Made by a program: the position numbers and the translations under genes
Assembly (NCBI GenBank): GCA_903864505.1
Contig: CAIPGC010000106.1
Span: 1 to 64,000, forward strand
Direction: 5' to 3'
Source: an uncultured beta proteobacterium
GTDB taxonomy: Bacteria > Pseudomonadota > Gammaproteobacteria > Burkholderiales > Burkholderiaceae_C
DNA: 64,000 nucleotides
Notes under the pieces: generated by a model
What the model was told of the DNA's origin: nothing
Seen by the model: the letters and a program-made list of their open reading frames with translations, nothing else
Databases searched by the model: none
Shown: positions 1-7,926 of the stretch, in pieces
Layout of the letters: the number at the start of each line of letters is the position of its first letter
Position numbering within the stretch: position 1 is the stretch's first letter

Positions 1-181
1 ATCTACGCGAGGAGCTGATCCGCTTGGCGTCGATTTCCACCGCCCGTGCTTCCCACGGGACCAGCAGCGAGGGGTCCAGGCCCAGACCCGCAAATGCCGT
101 GCTGAACAGGATCGAGTCGGCCTTGTCCTCGGGCCCGTCCACGGGCGACTTGGGTTTGAGGAACTTGAACAGTCCTGACAT
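1..181 (-). CDS. Unrecognised protein downstream of pilT (partial, 3' end outside window)
   Basis: Only the first 60 codons are visible; the gene runs off the left edge. The ATG at 181 is preceded on the minus strand by a good GGGAG ribosome site, and the frame stays open to the edge. The visible N-terminus has a basic, proline-containing start (MSGLFKFLKPKSP) followed by acidic and hydrophobic stretches. It does not look like the start of PilU, which often follows pilT in this group. It starts 33 bp after the pilT stop, so it is probably cotranscribed with pilT. Its function cannot be named from 60 residues. Confidence 0.6.
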   Translation of the reverse strand, partial: MSGLFKFLKPKSPVDGPEDKADSILFSTAFAGLGLDPSLLVPWEARAVEIDAKRISSSRR

Positions 182-214
182 CCAGTGCTCCCGCTGCCGA
201 TCGCCGATCGCCGC

Positions 215-1258
<1,044 letters not shown>

Positions 1259-1294
1259 TGAAATCCCCCCGAGGTTTGTTACGCTTGCCAGATT

Positions 1295-2017
1295 ATGACC
1301 ATGATTGCCGAGAATCTCCAACGCGTTCAAAACCGCATGGCGCAGGCCTGTCTGCAGACCGGGCGCGCGACCTCAGCGGTAGGGCTGCTGGCGGTGTCCA
1401 AGACCTATGGCCACGAGGTGGTGCAGCAAGCATTTGAGGCTGGGCAGCGCGCCTTTGGCGAAAACTACATCCAGGAGGCGGTGGACAAGATCGCTGCCCT
1501 GCGCCATCTGCCGCTGCAATGGCACTGCATCGGCCCGATCCAGAGCAATAAGACGCGTCTGGTGGCGCAGCACTTTGACTGGGTGCACACGGTGGATCGG
1601 CTCAAGACCGCCCAGCGCCTGAGCCAGCAGCGCCCGGACAACCTCAGCCCGCTGCAGGTCTGCATCCAGGTCAATGTCGATGGCGGGCCGACCAAGTCCG
1701 GCGTTGCGCCGGACGACGCGCTGGAACTGGCGCGCCAGATCGCTGCCTTGCCGGGGATGCGCTTGCGCGGTCTGATGTGCATCCCGGAGCCTGCTCCTGA
1801 TTTCGCAGCTGCCTGTGCAGTGTTTGCAAGGGCTAAAGCCATTTTTGATGCAATTAATTCGGCTGGCATGACGCTGGATACGCTGTCCATGGGCATGAGC
1901 GCCGACCTGGAGGCCGCCGTGGCCAGTGGCAGCACGCTGGTGCGGGTGGGCAGCGCCATCTTTGGCGCACGCGAAAACGGATCAAAGGTGCGATACTGCG
2001 GCCAACGTGGGTCATGA
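1295..2017 (+). CDS. yggS: YggS/PLPBP family pyridoxal phosphate homeostasis protein
   Basis: PLP-binding protein of the YggS/PROSC family that keeps free pyridoxal phosphate in balance; it has an alanine racemase-like barrel but no racemase activity in known members. At 240 residues it has the usual length. The PLP lysine is K36 in LLAVSKTYGH; GENYIQEA, WHCIGPIQSNK and the late LSMGMSADLEAA and VRVGSAIFG segments are family hallmarks. The first ATG (1295) gives the expected spacing to the N-terminal helix. Residues 167-182 are encoded by a copy of the dispersed 17-nt-core repeat (1793-1840). The stop overlaps the next gene's ATG (ATGA). Confidence 0.95.
   Translation: MTMIAENLQRVQNRMAQACLQTGRATSAVGLLAVSKTYGHEVVQQAFEAGQRAFGENYIQEAVDKIAALRHLPLQWHCIGPIQSNKTRLVAQHFDWVHTVDRLKTAQRLSQQRPDNLSPLQVCIQVNVDGGPTKSGVAPDDALELARQIAALPGMRLRGLMCIPEPAPDFAAACAVFARAKAIFDAINSAGMTLDTLSMGMSADLEAAVASGSTLVRVGSAIFGARENGSKVRYCGQRGS
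1793..1840 (+). repeat. 17-nt-core dispersed repeat, copy in yggS
   Basis: The core GCTCCTGATTTCGCAGC (1793-1809) is followed by TGCCTGTGCAGTGTTTGCAA and GGGCTAAAGCC. It is sense and in frame 0, encoding APDFAAACAVFARA. Confidence 0.75.
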
Positions 2018-2697
2018 GGGGTCCAATGCTCATTGCTTTTTTGCTTGGTTTGGCACTTGGTGCAGCGCTGATGTTCTGGCGAAGCAAGAAGCCTGCCGCT
2101 CGCGCTGCGCGCCGGGTTCCCAGGGAATGGCCACTCAAGGCGCGCCCCCTGCTCAATAGTACCGAGCGCCAGGTCTGGGGCTGGCTGGCCAAAGTCATGT
2201 TCGACCAGCACATCATGGTCAAACTGCCCGTAACCCGCTTTACTCTGCCCCAGGTGCAGGGCGAGGCCCGGCAGTGGTTTGAATTGCTGCACGGCATCTA
2301 TTGCACCTTTACCGTCTGCGGGTCCGATGGGCGTGTGCTCGGCTGTGTCGATGTGGCTGGTGCCAAAGTCCTGTCGATGCGCAACCAGACCCTGAAGCAC
2401 GCCTTGCTGACGCAGTGCGGCATAAAGTACTGGGTGGTCGAACTCGACAATCTGCCGCACCGGACCCAATTGCGCACCGCATTTTTGGGTGAATGGGCGG
2501 CCAGGGCCGACCAGATCAGGGAGGCAGACTCGAAGCCGACCTCTGGTGGTAAACGGCCAACCGCAGCAGCTGCCGCAAGCGTCGATATGGACGCTGGCAG
2601 GGAGGCGGAAAGTATGGACAGTCGCCTGTCCTCGATCTGGTCGCAGGATTCGTTTATGGCCGGGCTGGACAGCCGATCGGCTGAGTTGAAACCCTGA
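2014..2697 (+). CDS. Membrane-anchored DUF2726-like protein
   Basis: A 227-residue protein with one N-terminal membrane segment (about residues 5-22) followed by a basic stretch. A central domain (about 45-170) resembles DUF2726, a restriction-endonuclease-like fold of unknown cellular role. The segments LGCVDVAG, QTLKHALLTQCGI and YWVVELDNLPH fit the spacing of that family's D-(x)n-Q-x-K core, but the match is imperfect and catalysis is unproven. The C-terminal 60 residues are low-complexity and probably disordered. Its ATG overlaps the yggS stop by four bases, so the two are translationally coupled. Confidence 0.65.
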   Translation: MRGPMLIAFLLGLALGAALMFWRSKKPAARAARRVPREWPLKARPLLNSTERQVWGWLAKVMFDQHIMVKLPVTRFTLPQVQGEARQWFELLHGIYCTFTVCGSDGRVLGCVDVAGAKVLSMRNQTLKHALLTQCGIKYWVVELDNLPHRTQLRTAFLGEWAARADQIREADSKPTSGGKRPTAAAAASVDMDAGREAESMDSRLSSIWSQDSFMAGLDSRSAELKP

Positions 2698-2743
2698 CGC
2701 GCTCAGACCGGTCCGCGGTCCTTTCGGTTTTCGAAAAATATCG

Positions 2744-3220
2744 TTAGATCAAAGCAAGATGGGTTGTGCTTTTCACTTCTTCCATCACCGCATAGGTACG
2801 GGTTTCGCGCACGCCCGGCAGTTGCCACAGTACGGTACCGGCAAATTCGCGGTAGGCGTTCATGTCAGCCATGCGGGTCTTGAGCAGGTAGTCAAAGCCG
2901 CCCGCCACCATGTGGCACTCCATGATCTCGCCGCGCACCTGCACGGCGGCCTTGAACGCATCAAAGACATGAGGCGTGGTCTTGTCCAGCAGCACCTCGA
3001 CAAACACCAGCATGCCCGCGCCCAGCTTGAGCGGATTGAGCCGCGCCTCGTAGCCCAGGATGTAGCCGTCCTTGGTGAGTCGTTGCACGCGGGCCAGTAC
3101 GGCCGTGGGAGAGAGCGACACCGATTCAGCCAGCTTGAGGTTGGAGACCCGGCCATCCTGCTGCAGGCAGTCGAGGATTTTCAGATCGATGCGGTCGAGG
3201 TCGGCGAGGCTGGCGGTCAT
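2744..3220 (-). CDS. Lrp/AsnC family transcriptional regulator
   Basis: A 158-residue feast/famine regulator with an N-terminal helix-turn-helix (about residues 8-65; KLAESVSLSPTAVLARVQRL) and a C-terminal RAM ligand-binding domain (about 72-150; GGFDYLLKTRMADMNAY). It lies divergently from the binding-protein gene with a 61-bp gap and sits upstream of putA. Lrp-type regulators (BkdR/PutR class) often control amino-acid catabolic genes next to them, and this PutA lacks its own DNA-binding domain. Control of putA, with proline or another amino acid as effector, is therefore a reasonable inference but is not shown. Confidence 0.93.
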   Translation of the reverse strand: MTASLADLDRIDLKILDCLQQDGRVSNLKLAESVSLSPTAVLARVQRLTKDGYILGYEARLNPLKLGAGMLVFVEVLLDKTTPHVFDAFKAAVQVRGEIMECHMVAGGFDYLLKTRMADMNAYREFAGTVLWQLPGVRETRTYAVMEEVKSTTHLALI

Positions 3221-3281
3221 ATGGTCATAAACTATGCCACATCGCTACCCGCACGGGGCGCAGCCTTAACCGGAGAGACAA

Positions 3282-4307
3282 ATGTTTACTATGAAAAGAA
3301 TAGCTGCCTGCGCAATATTGATGGGCGCTGGCGCCGTATTTTCCCAGGATGGTGGTACCGTTAACGCCATCTGCAGCACCGACCTGAGCTGGTGCGAACT
3401 CGCCGCCCAGGAGTTCACCCGCGCCACCGGCATCAAGGTGATGCAGTCGCACAAGGCCACCGGCGAAGCAGCCGCGCAATTGCGCGCCGAAGCCGCCAAC
3501 CCCAAGACCGACCTCTGGTGGGGCGGCACCGGGGACCCATTTTTGCAGGCGGCCGAACTGGGGCTGCTCGAGCCCTACCGACCGACCTACCTGAACGACC
3601 TGCACAGCTGGAGCGTGCGCCAGTACGCCATGACGCAAAACATGGTGGGCGGCTTCTACACCTCGGCCATCGGATTTGGTTTCAACACCGAACTGCTCAA
3701 GAAAAAGAAACTGCCCGAGCCCACCTGCTGGGCCGACCTGCTCAAGCCCGCGTACAAGGGTGACATCGAAATTTCGCACCCGGCCTCCAGCGGAACGGCC
3801 TACACCATTCTGGCCGGATTGGTGCAGTTGATGGGTGAAGAGCCGGCGTTTGACTACATGAAAAAGCTGCACAGGAACATCAGCAACTACACCCGCAGCG
3901 GCCAGGCCCAGGCGCCCAATGTAGCCAAGGGCGAGGTGGCGGTGGGCGTAAGTTTTATGTTCGGCTTTGAAGGCTGGCGCGCCAACAAATACCCCGTCAA
4001 AACGGTGGCACCGTGTGAAGGCACCAGCTACGAAGTCGGCGGTATTGCCATGGTCAAGGGCCAGCGCAACAAGGACGCCGCCAAGCGCTATTACGACTGG
4101 CTGATGAGCCCGGCCGGGCAGTCGGTGGGGGGGCGGGCCAACAGCCTGCAGGTGCCTGCCAACAAGACCTTCAAACTCGACCCGCGCATTCCTTTGCTCG
4201 ATGACGTGCGGCTGATCAAGTATGACTTTGAGAAGTATGGCAAAGCGGCTGAGCGTGGTCGGCTGTTGGAGAAGTGGCGCAAAGAGGTGGAGTCGCTGCC
4301 TCGGTAG
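3282..4307 (+). CDS. ABC transporter periplasmic substrate-binding protein (iron/phosphonate/organic anion class)
   Basis: A 341-residue periplasmic binding protein of the AfuA/FbpA/PgtC-like class 1 superfamily. It has a Sec signal (about residues 1-22). Cues are NAICSTDLSWC near the mature N-terminus, the DLWWGGTGDPFLQAAE hinge region, IGFGFNTELLKKKK, and a C-terminal KRYYDWLMSPAGQ helix typical of this class. GGAG six bases before ATG 3282 supports the start. No permease or ATPase gene lies nearby, so it is an orphan binding protein that must use a distant transporter or act as a sensor partner. The substrate cannot be told from sequence. Confidence 0.88.
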   Translation: MFTMKRIAACAILMGAGAVFSQDGGTVNAICSTDLSWCELAAQEFTRATGIKVMQSHKATGEAAAQLRAEAANPKTDLWWGGTGDPFLQAAELGLLEPYRPTYLNDLHSWSVRQYAMTQNMVGGFYTSAIGFGFNTELLKKKKLPEPTCWADLLKPAYKGDIEISHPASSGTAYTILAGLVQLMGEEPAFDYMKKLHRNISNYTRSGQAQAPNVAKGEVAVGVSFMFGFEGWRANKYPVKTVAPCEGTSYEVGGIAMVKGQRNKDAAKRYYDWLMSPAGQSVGGRANSLQVPANKTFKLDPRIPLLDDVRLIKYDFEKYGKAAERGRLLEKWRKEVESLPR

Positions 4308-4314
4308 GGCTTTT

Positions 4315-4703
4315 AACTTCCCACTCTCCCCCAACCCCTCTCGCGCCGCTGGGCGAGAGGGGAGTTTGAACAGCCGATTTGGTGGCTGCGCGCCGAACAC
4401 GGAATTTGACGAGTGAGGTGCGTTACGTGGTTGTGCACCTGGGTTGCAGGCCGACGGTCGTAGGGAGCACGAACTGATTGGTTCGGCTCGGCTCGGCTCG
4501 GCACAGCCTGGCAGCGCAGCACCTGTGGGCGCACACGGCGCAGGGCCGTTGACTATGACCGCCGGACCGCGACCGTGGTGCGCCCGCCTGTAACGCGACC
4601 TCACTATCCGAATTCCGTAGCCGGCGCGAACCGGCCAAATGTGGCTGTTCAAACTCCCCTCTCGCCCAGCGGGGCGAGAGGGGTTGGGGGAGAGTGGGAA
4701 GTT
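4315..4703. repeat. 389-bp non-coding inverted-repeat element
   Basis: This fills most of the 503-bp gap between the binding-protein gene and putA. The outer arms 4315-4375 and 4643-4703 are inverted copies of 61 bp with one mismatch. Each arm holds its own perfect 10-bp hairpin (CCCCTCTCGC pairing with GCGAGAGGGG, at 4335-4362 and 4656-4683). The match continues inward in weaker form (4376-4427 against 4590-4642, both with ACGGAATT and AGTGAGGT), so the whole piece is a long imperfect palindrome. Four tandem TCGGC units lie at 4483-4502. No credible ORF or clear target-site duplication was found. It could be a decayed MITE-like element and may also act as a terminator. Confidence 0.85.
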
Positions 4704-4706
4704 CGC

Positions 4707-4797
4707 AATCCAAAGATGAATAATTAACTAAAAAATCACATAAAAATAGCAAATAAATATATAAAAATTAGAACAACATGGCAACTTAGTTCAAGAA
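4707..4797 (+). promoter_or_regulatory. AT-rich putA upstream region
   Basis: About 90 bp of strongly AT-rich sequence (including AAATAAATATATAAAAATTAG) lies between the inverted-repeat element and the putA ribosome site, in an otherwise GC-rich genome. This is where the putA promoter and any Lrp-type operator would be expected. Exact -35/-10 boxes are not clear enough to assign. Confidence 0.45.
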
Positions 4798-4810
4798 CCA
4801 GGAGAAAACC

Positions 4811-7800
4811 ATGCCCGTTCCGCAACGACTGCCTTTCCCTTATCGCCCTGAAGCCGAAGTCGTAGCCCACTGCCTGCAAAGTGTCCACCCGGTGCTCGAC
4901 TGGTCCGCCGCCGCCCGCATGGCCATGCCCTGGGTGCAGGCCGTGCGCGACAACCCGCCGCCGTTCTGGGCCATGGAAAGTCTGCTGCGCGAATACCCTA
5001 TCTCCAGCGCCGAAGGGTTGGCCCTGATGCGCCTGGCCGAAGCCCTGTTGCGTGTGCCTGACGCTGAGACTGCAATCGCGCTGACTGCTGACCAATTGGG
5101 CCGCGCCGATTTTGCGAGCAGTGGCGACAAGGTGCTTTCGCGCCTGTCCAGCACCGCCATTGCCATGTCCAAGCACTTCCTGCCCGGCGAGGGCAGCGAT
5201 GGCGCGGGCATCATGGGCAAACTGGGTGCTCGCACCGTGGTGGCGGCAACTTTGCGTGCGGTTCAACTGCTGGGACGCCAGTTCGTGCTGGGCCAGAGCA
5301 TGCCGGAGGCGCAAGCACATGCGGACATTGCGCGCAAACGCGACAAGGTGCGTTTCTCGTATGACATGCTGGGCGAAGGCGCCCGCACTGACGCCGACGC
5401 GCTGCGTTACCACAGGAGCTACACCAACGCTATTGAATCGATAGCTTCCTACGCACAGCAGACGGGGGCTGTGGAGGAAAACGACGGTATTTCCATCAAA
5501 CTCAGTGCACTGCATCCGCGGTTCGAGGATGCACAAAGCCAGCGCGTGATGCGCGAACTCGTACCGCGCGTCTGGAGCCTGTGCCAGAAGGCAGCTGCTG
5601 CCAACATCAACCTCACCATCGACGCTGAGGAAGTGGATCGCCAGGAGTTGTCGCTCGAAGTGTTTGAAGCACTGGTGGCGCAAGTGGCAGAACATTGCCC
5701 GCAGTGGCGTGGTTTTGGTGTGGCGCTGCAGACCTACCAGACGCGCTCGCTGGAACTGATCGAATGGGTCACGGCATTGGCGCGCAAATACCAGGTGCGG
5801 CTGATGTGCCGCCTGGTCAAGGGCGCGTACTGGGACGCCGAAATCAAGCGCGCCCAGGAAATGGGCCTGCCGCGCTACCCGGTGTTCACCCACAAGCACC
5901 ACACCGATGTGTCCTACCTCGCCTGTGCCCGTGCGCTGCTGGACGCGCCCGATGCGATCTACCCCCAGTTCGCGACCCACAACGCCGCCACCGTTGCCGC
6001 CATCATCCAGATGGCAAGTCGTGCCCCCACGCTCCCCGCTGCGCGTGGTTCGCTGCCCCCCGAGGGGGCGCGCGCGGCTTGGGGCGGCCCGGCACCGCTC
6101 GGGGCCGTACACCGGTTTGAGTTTCAGCGCCTGCACGGCATGGGCGAAGGCGTGTACCGCGAGGTACTCAAGAACCCGACCGTGGCCTGCCGTGTCTACG
6201 CGCCCGTCGGTGCACACCGCGACCTGCTGGCCTACCTGGTGCGCCGACTGCTGGAGAACGGTGCCAACTCCTCCTTTGTGCACCAGATGGCGGATGCCTC
6301 GGTGCCGATGCAGGACTTGCTGATCTCCCCGCTGCGCCTGGAGCCCCACCCCAGCCTGCCACTGCCAGCGGATCTGTTTGGCACCCATGCCGGAGCGCGC
6401 AGGAACAGCCACGGTGCCGATCTGACGGTGCCCTCCATGCGCGAGCCGCTGCTGGCGGCGCTGTCCACGCCCGTGCCGACGGTGCCCGAGTTTGATGTCA
6501 AAGCTATCGCAAACGCTTACCAGACCAGCGCAATCAGCTATAAAAAATGGAGCATTACCGAGGTGTCGGTGCGCTCCGCGATTCTGCGCAAAGCCGCGGA
6601 TGCGATGATGGAGCAACTCGCACCCCTGTGCGCGGTGCTGGTCAAGGAAGCCTTTAAGACCTGGGGCGACGCGGTGGCCGAAGTGCGTGAGGCGGTCGAC
6701 TTTTTGCGTTACTACGCCGATGAAGCCGAGCGCATCATGCAGCCCATTGCCTGCCCCGCGGTCCATGGCGCACAGGTTGGTCTGACCTACGGTGTGACGG
6801 GAGAGACCAACACGCTGCGCCTGACCGGACGCGGCGTGTGGGTCTGCATCAGCCCGTGGAACTTTCCGCTCGCAATATTTGCGGGTCAGGTCGCCGCCGC
6901 GCTTTCCACCGGCAACACGGTGCTGGCCAAACCGGCTGAACAGACCCCTGGTGTTGCCCAAGCCGCCGTCGACATCCTGCACGCTGCCGGCGTTCCTGCA
7001 GATGCCTTGCAGTTGTTGCACGGTGCCGGGGAAACGGTGGGCGCGACGCTGGTGGCTCAACCGGGTGTGGCAGGCGTGGTGTTCACCGGCTCGACCCAGG
7101 TGGCCAAGACCATCCTGCGTGCATTGGCGAACAAGGACGGTGCCATCGTGCCACTGATTGCCGAGACCGGTGGCATCAATGCCATGCTGGTCGACTCAAG
7201 CGCTCTGCCCGAGCAGGTGGTTGACGCAGTGATGACGAGTTCCTTCCGCTCTGCCGGTCAGCGCTGCTCCGCGCTGCGACTGTTGTGTGTGCACGAGGGC
7301 ATTGCCGACGGCGTGATCGAGATGCTCAAGGGCGCTGCCAGGGAACTGTCCTGTGGTGACCCGTCCGATATCGCCACCGATATCGGACCGGTGATTGACC
7401 GGGAAGCGTACGACAACATCCAGCGCCACATTCACCGCCTAAAATTGGAAGCAAAAGTGCTTGTAGCCCCCGAAAACAGTGCGCAGGCAGCTGCATATTC
7501 CATAGCAAACCTGATCCCGCCCCATGCCTTTGAAGTGGTCCGCATTGCCGACGTGCAAGCCGAAATCTTCGGCCCGGTGCTGCAGGTGGTGCGCTGGAGC
7601 GGTGACCCCGACGCGGTCATTGCGCAGATCAATGCACTCGGTTACGGCCTGACGCTGGGCATCCAGACCCGCATCGACAGCCGCGCCCAGGCGCTGGCCC
7701 ACGCCGCCCATGTGGGCAACATCTACATCAACCGCAACATGATCGGTGCCGTGGTGGGCGTGCAGCCCTTTGGTGGCGAAGGCCTCTCAGGCACAGGTCC

Positions 7801-7909
7801 CAAGGCGGGCGGCCCGCACTACCTGTACCGCTTCTGCGCCGAGCAGACCGTCACGGTGAATACGGCGGCGGCCGGGGGCAACGCGGCGTTGCTGGCGGCA
7901 CAGCACTGA
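4811..7909 (+). CDS. putA: Bifunctional proline dehydrogenase / L-glutamate gamma-semialdehyde dehydrogenase PutA
   Basis: Oxidises proline to glutamate in two steps, with FAD and then NAD, feeding electrons to the quinone pool. At 1032 residues it lacks the N-terminal ribbon-helix-helix of E. coli PutA, so it is an enzyme only. PRODH barrel: ISIKLSALHPRF, TIDAEEVDR, RLVKGAYWDAEIKRAQ, GANSSFVHQ. ALDH domain: SPWNFPLAIF, AETGGINAML (general base Glu) and AGQRCSALR (catalytic Cys). AGGAGA precedes ATG 4811. Oddities: about 33 extra residues (about 402-435), encoded by a GC-rich repeat, sit between the conserved ATHNA and FEFQRLHGMGE segments of the barrel, and three copies of the 17-nt-core repeat lie in the gene. 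Neither breaks the frame. Confidence 0.97.
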   Translation: MPVPQRLPFPYRPEAEVVAHCLQSVHPVLDWSAAARMAMPWVQAVRDNPPPFWAMESLLREYPISSAEGLALMRLAEALLRVPDAETAIALTADQLGRADFASSGDKVLSRLSSTAIAMSKHFLPGEGSDGAGIMGKLGARTVVAATLRAVQLLGRQFVLGQSMPEAQAHADIARKRDKVRFSYDMLGEGARTDADALRYHRSYTNAIESIASYAQQTGAVEENDGISIKLSALHPRFEDAQSQRVMRELVPRVWSLCQKAAAANINLTIDAEEVDRQELSLEVFEALVAQVAEHCPQWRGFGVALQTYQTRSLELIEWVTALARKYQVRLMCRLVKGAYWDAEIKRAQEMGLPRYPVFTHKHHTDVSYLACARALLDAPDAIYPQFATHNAATVAAIIQMASRAPTLPAARGSLPPEGARAAWGGPAPLGAVHRFEFQRLHGMGEGVYREVLKNPTVACRVYAPVGAHRDLLAYLVRRLLENGANSSFVHQMADASVPMQDLLISPLRLEPHPSLPLPADLFGTHAGARRNSHGADLTVPSMREPLLAALSTPVPTVPEFDVKAIANAYQTSAISYKKWSITEVSVRSAILRKAADAMMEQLAPLCAVLVKEAFKTWGDAVAEVREAVDFLRYYADEAERIMQPIACPAVHGAQVGLTYGVTGETNTLRLTGRGVWVCISPWNFPLAIFAGQVAAALSTGNTVLAKPAEQTPGVAQAAVDILHAAGVPADALQLLHGAGETVGATLVAQPGVAGVVFTGSTQVAKTILRALANKDGAIVPLIAETGGINAMLVDSSALPEQVVDAVMTSSFRSAGQRCSALRLLCVHEGIADGVIEMLKGAARELSCGDPSDIATDIGPVIDREAYDNIQRHIHRLKLEAKVLVAPENSAQAAAYSIANLIPPHAFEVVRIADVQAEIFGPVLQVVRWSGDPDAVIAQINALGYGLTLGIQTRIDSRAQALAHAAHVGNIYINRNMIGAVVGVQPFGGEGLSGTGPKAGGPHYLYRFCAEQTVTVNTAAAGGNAALLAAQH
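5429..5476 (+). repeat. 17-nt-core dispersed repeat, copy in putA (1)
   Basis: The core GCTATTGAATCGATAGC is at 5429-5445 and is followed by TTCCTACGCACAGCAGACGG and GGGCT. The copy is in sense orientation and in frame 0 of putA, encoding AIESIASYAQQTGA just before the conserved ISIKLSALHPRF segment. Confidence 0.8.
6022..6106 (+). repeat. GC-rich dispersed repeat inside putA
   Basis: It contains GCCCCCACGCTCCCC, then TTCGCTGCCCCCCGAGG and GGGCGC. This matches the intergenic copy at 26769-26845 over about 45 bp with small gaps. It is in frame and encodes a proline/alanine/glycine-rich segment not expected in the PRODH barrel. Confidence 0.8.
6497..6553 (-). repeat. 17-nt-core dispersed repeat, copy in putA (2)
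   Basis: Antisense to putA. On the minus strand the core reads GCTCCATTTTTTATAGC (6537-6553), followed by TGATTGCGCTGGTCTGG and TAAGCG. It lies in the linker between the PRODH and ALDH domains (about residues 563-581). Confidence 0.7.
7441..7506 (-). repeat. 17-nt-core dispersed repeat, copy in putA (3)
   Basis: Antisense to putA. On the minus strand the core reads GCTATGGAATATGCAGC (7490-7506), followed by TGCCTGCGCACTGTTTTCGG and GGGCTACAAGC. It matches the yggS copy over about 48 nt (roughly three quarters identical by eye), although the two proteins are unrelated. Confidence 0.8.
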
Positions 7910-7926
7910 AATCAATCGCGGCACCG

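Noticed and set aside
3225-4652. 475-codon minus-strand ORF opposite the ABC binding-protein gene
   Set aside because: It runs through the inverted repeat and antisense to a well-supported periplasmic protein with a signal peptide and ribosome site.
4311-4752. Short ORFs within the inverted-repeat element
   Set aside because: They follow from the palindromic GC-rich sequence; no ribosome sites or domains, and frames on both strands mirror each other.
4736-7060. 774-codon minus-strand ORF inside putA
   Set aside because: His/Arg/Gln-rich composition typical of an antisense frame in GC-rich DNA; putA on the plus strand is unambiguous.
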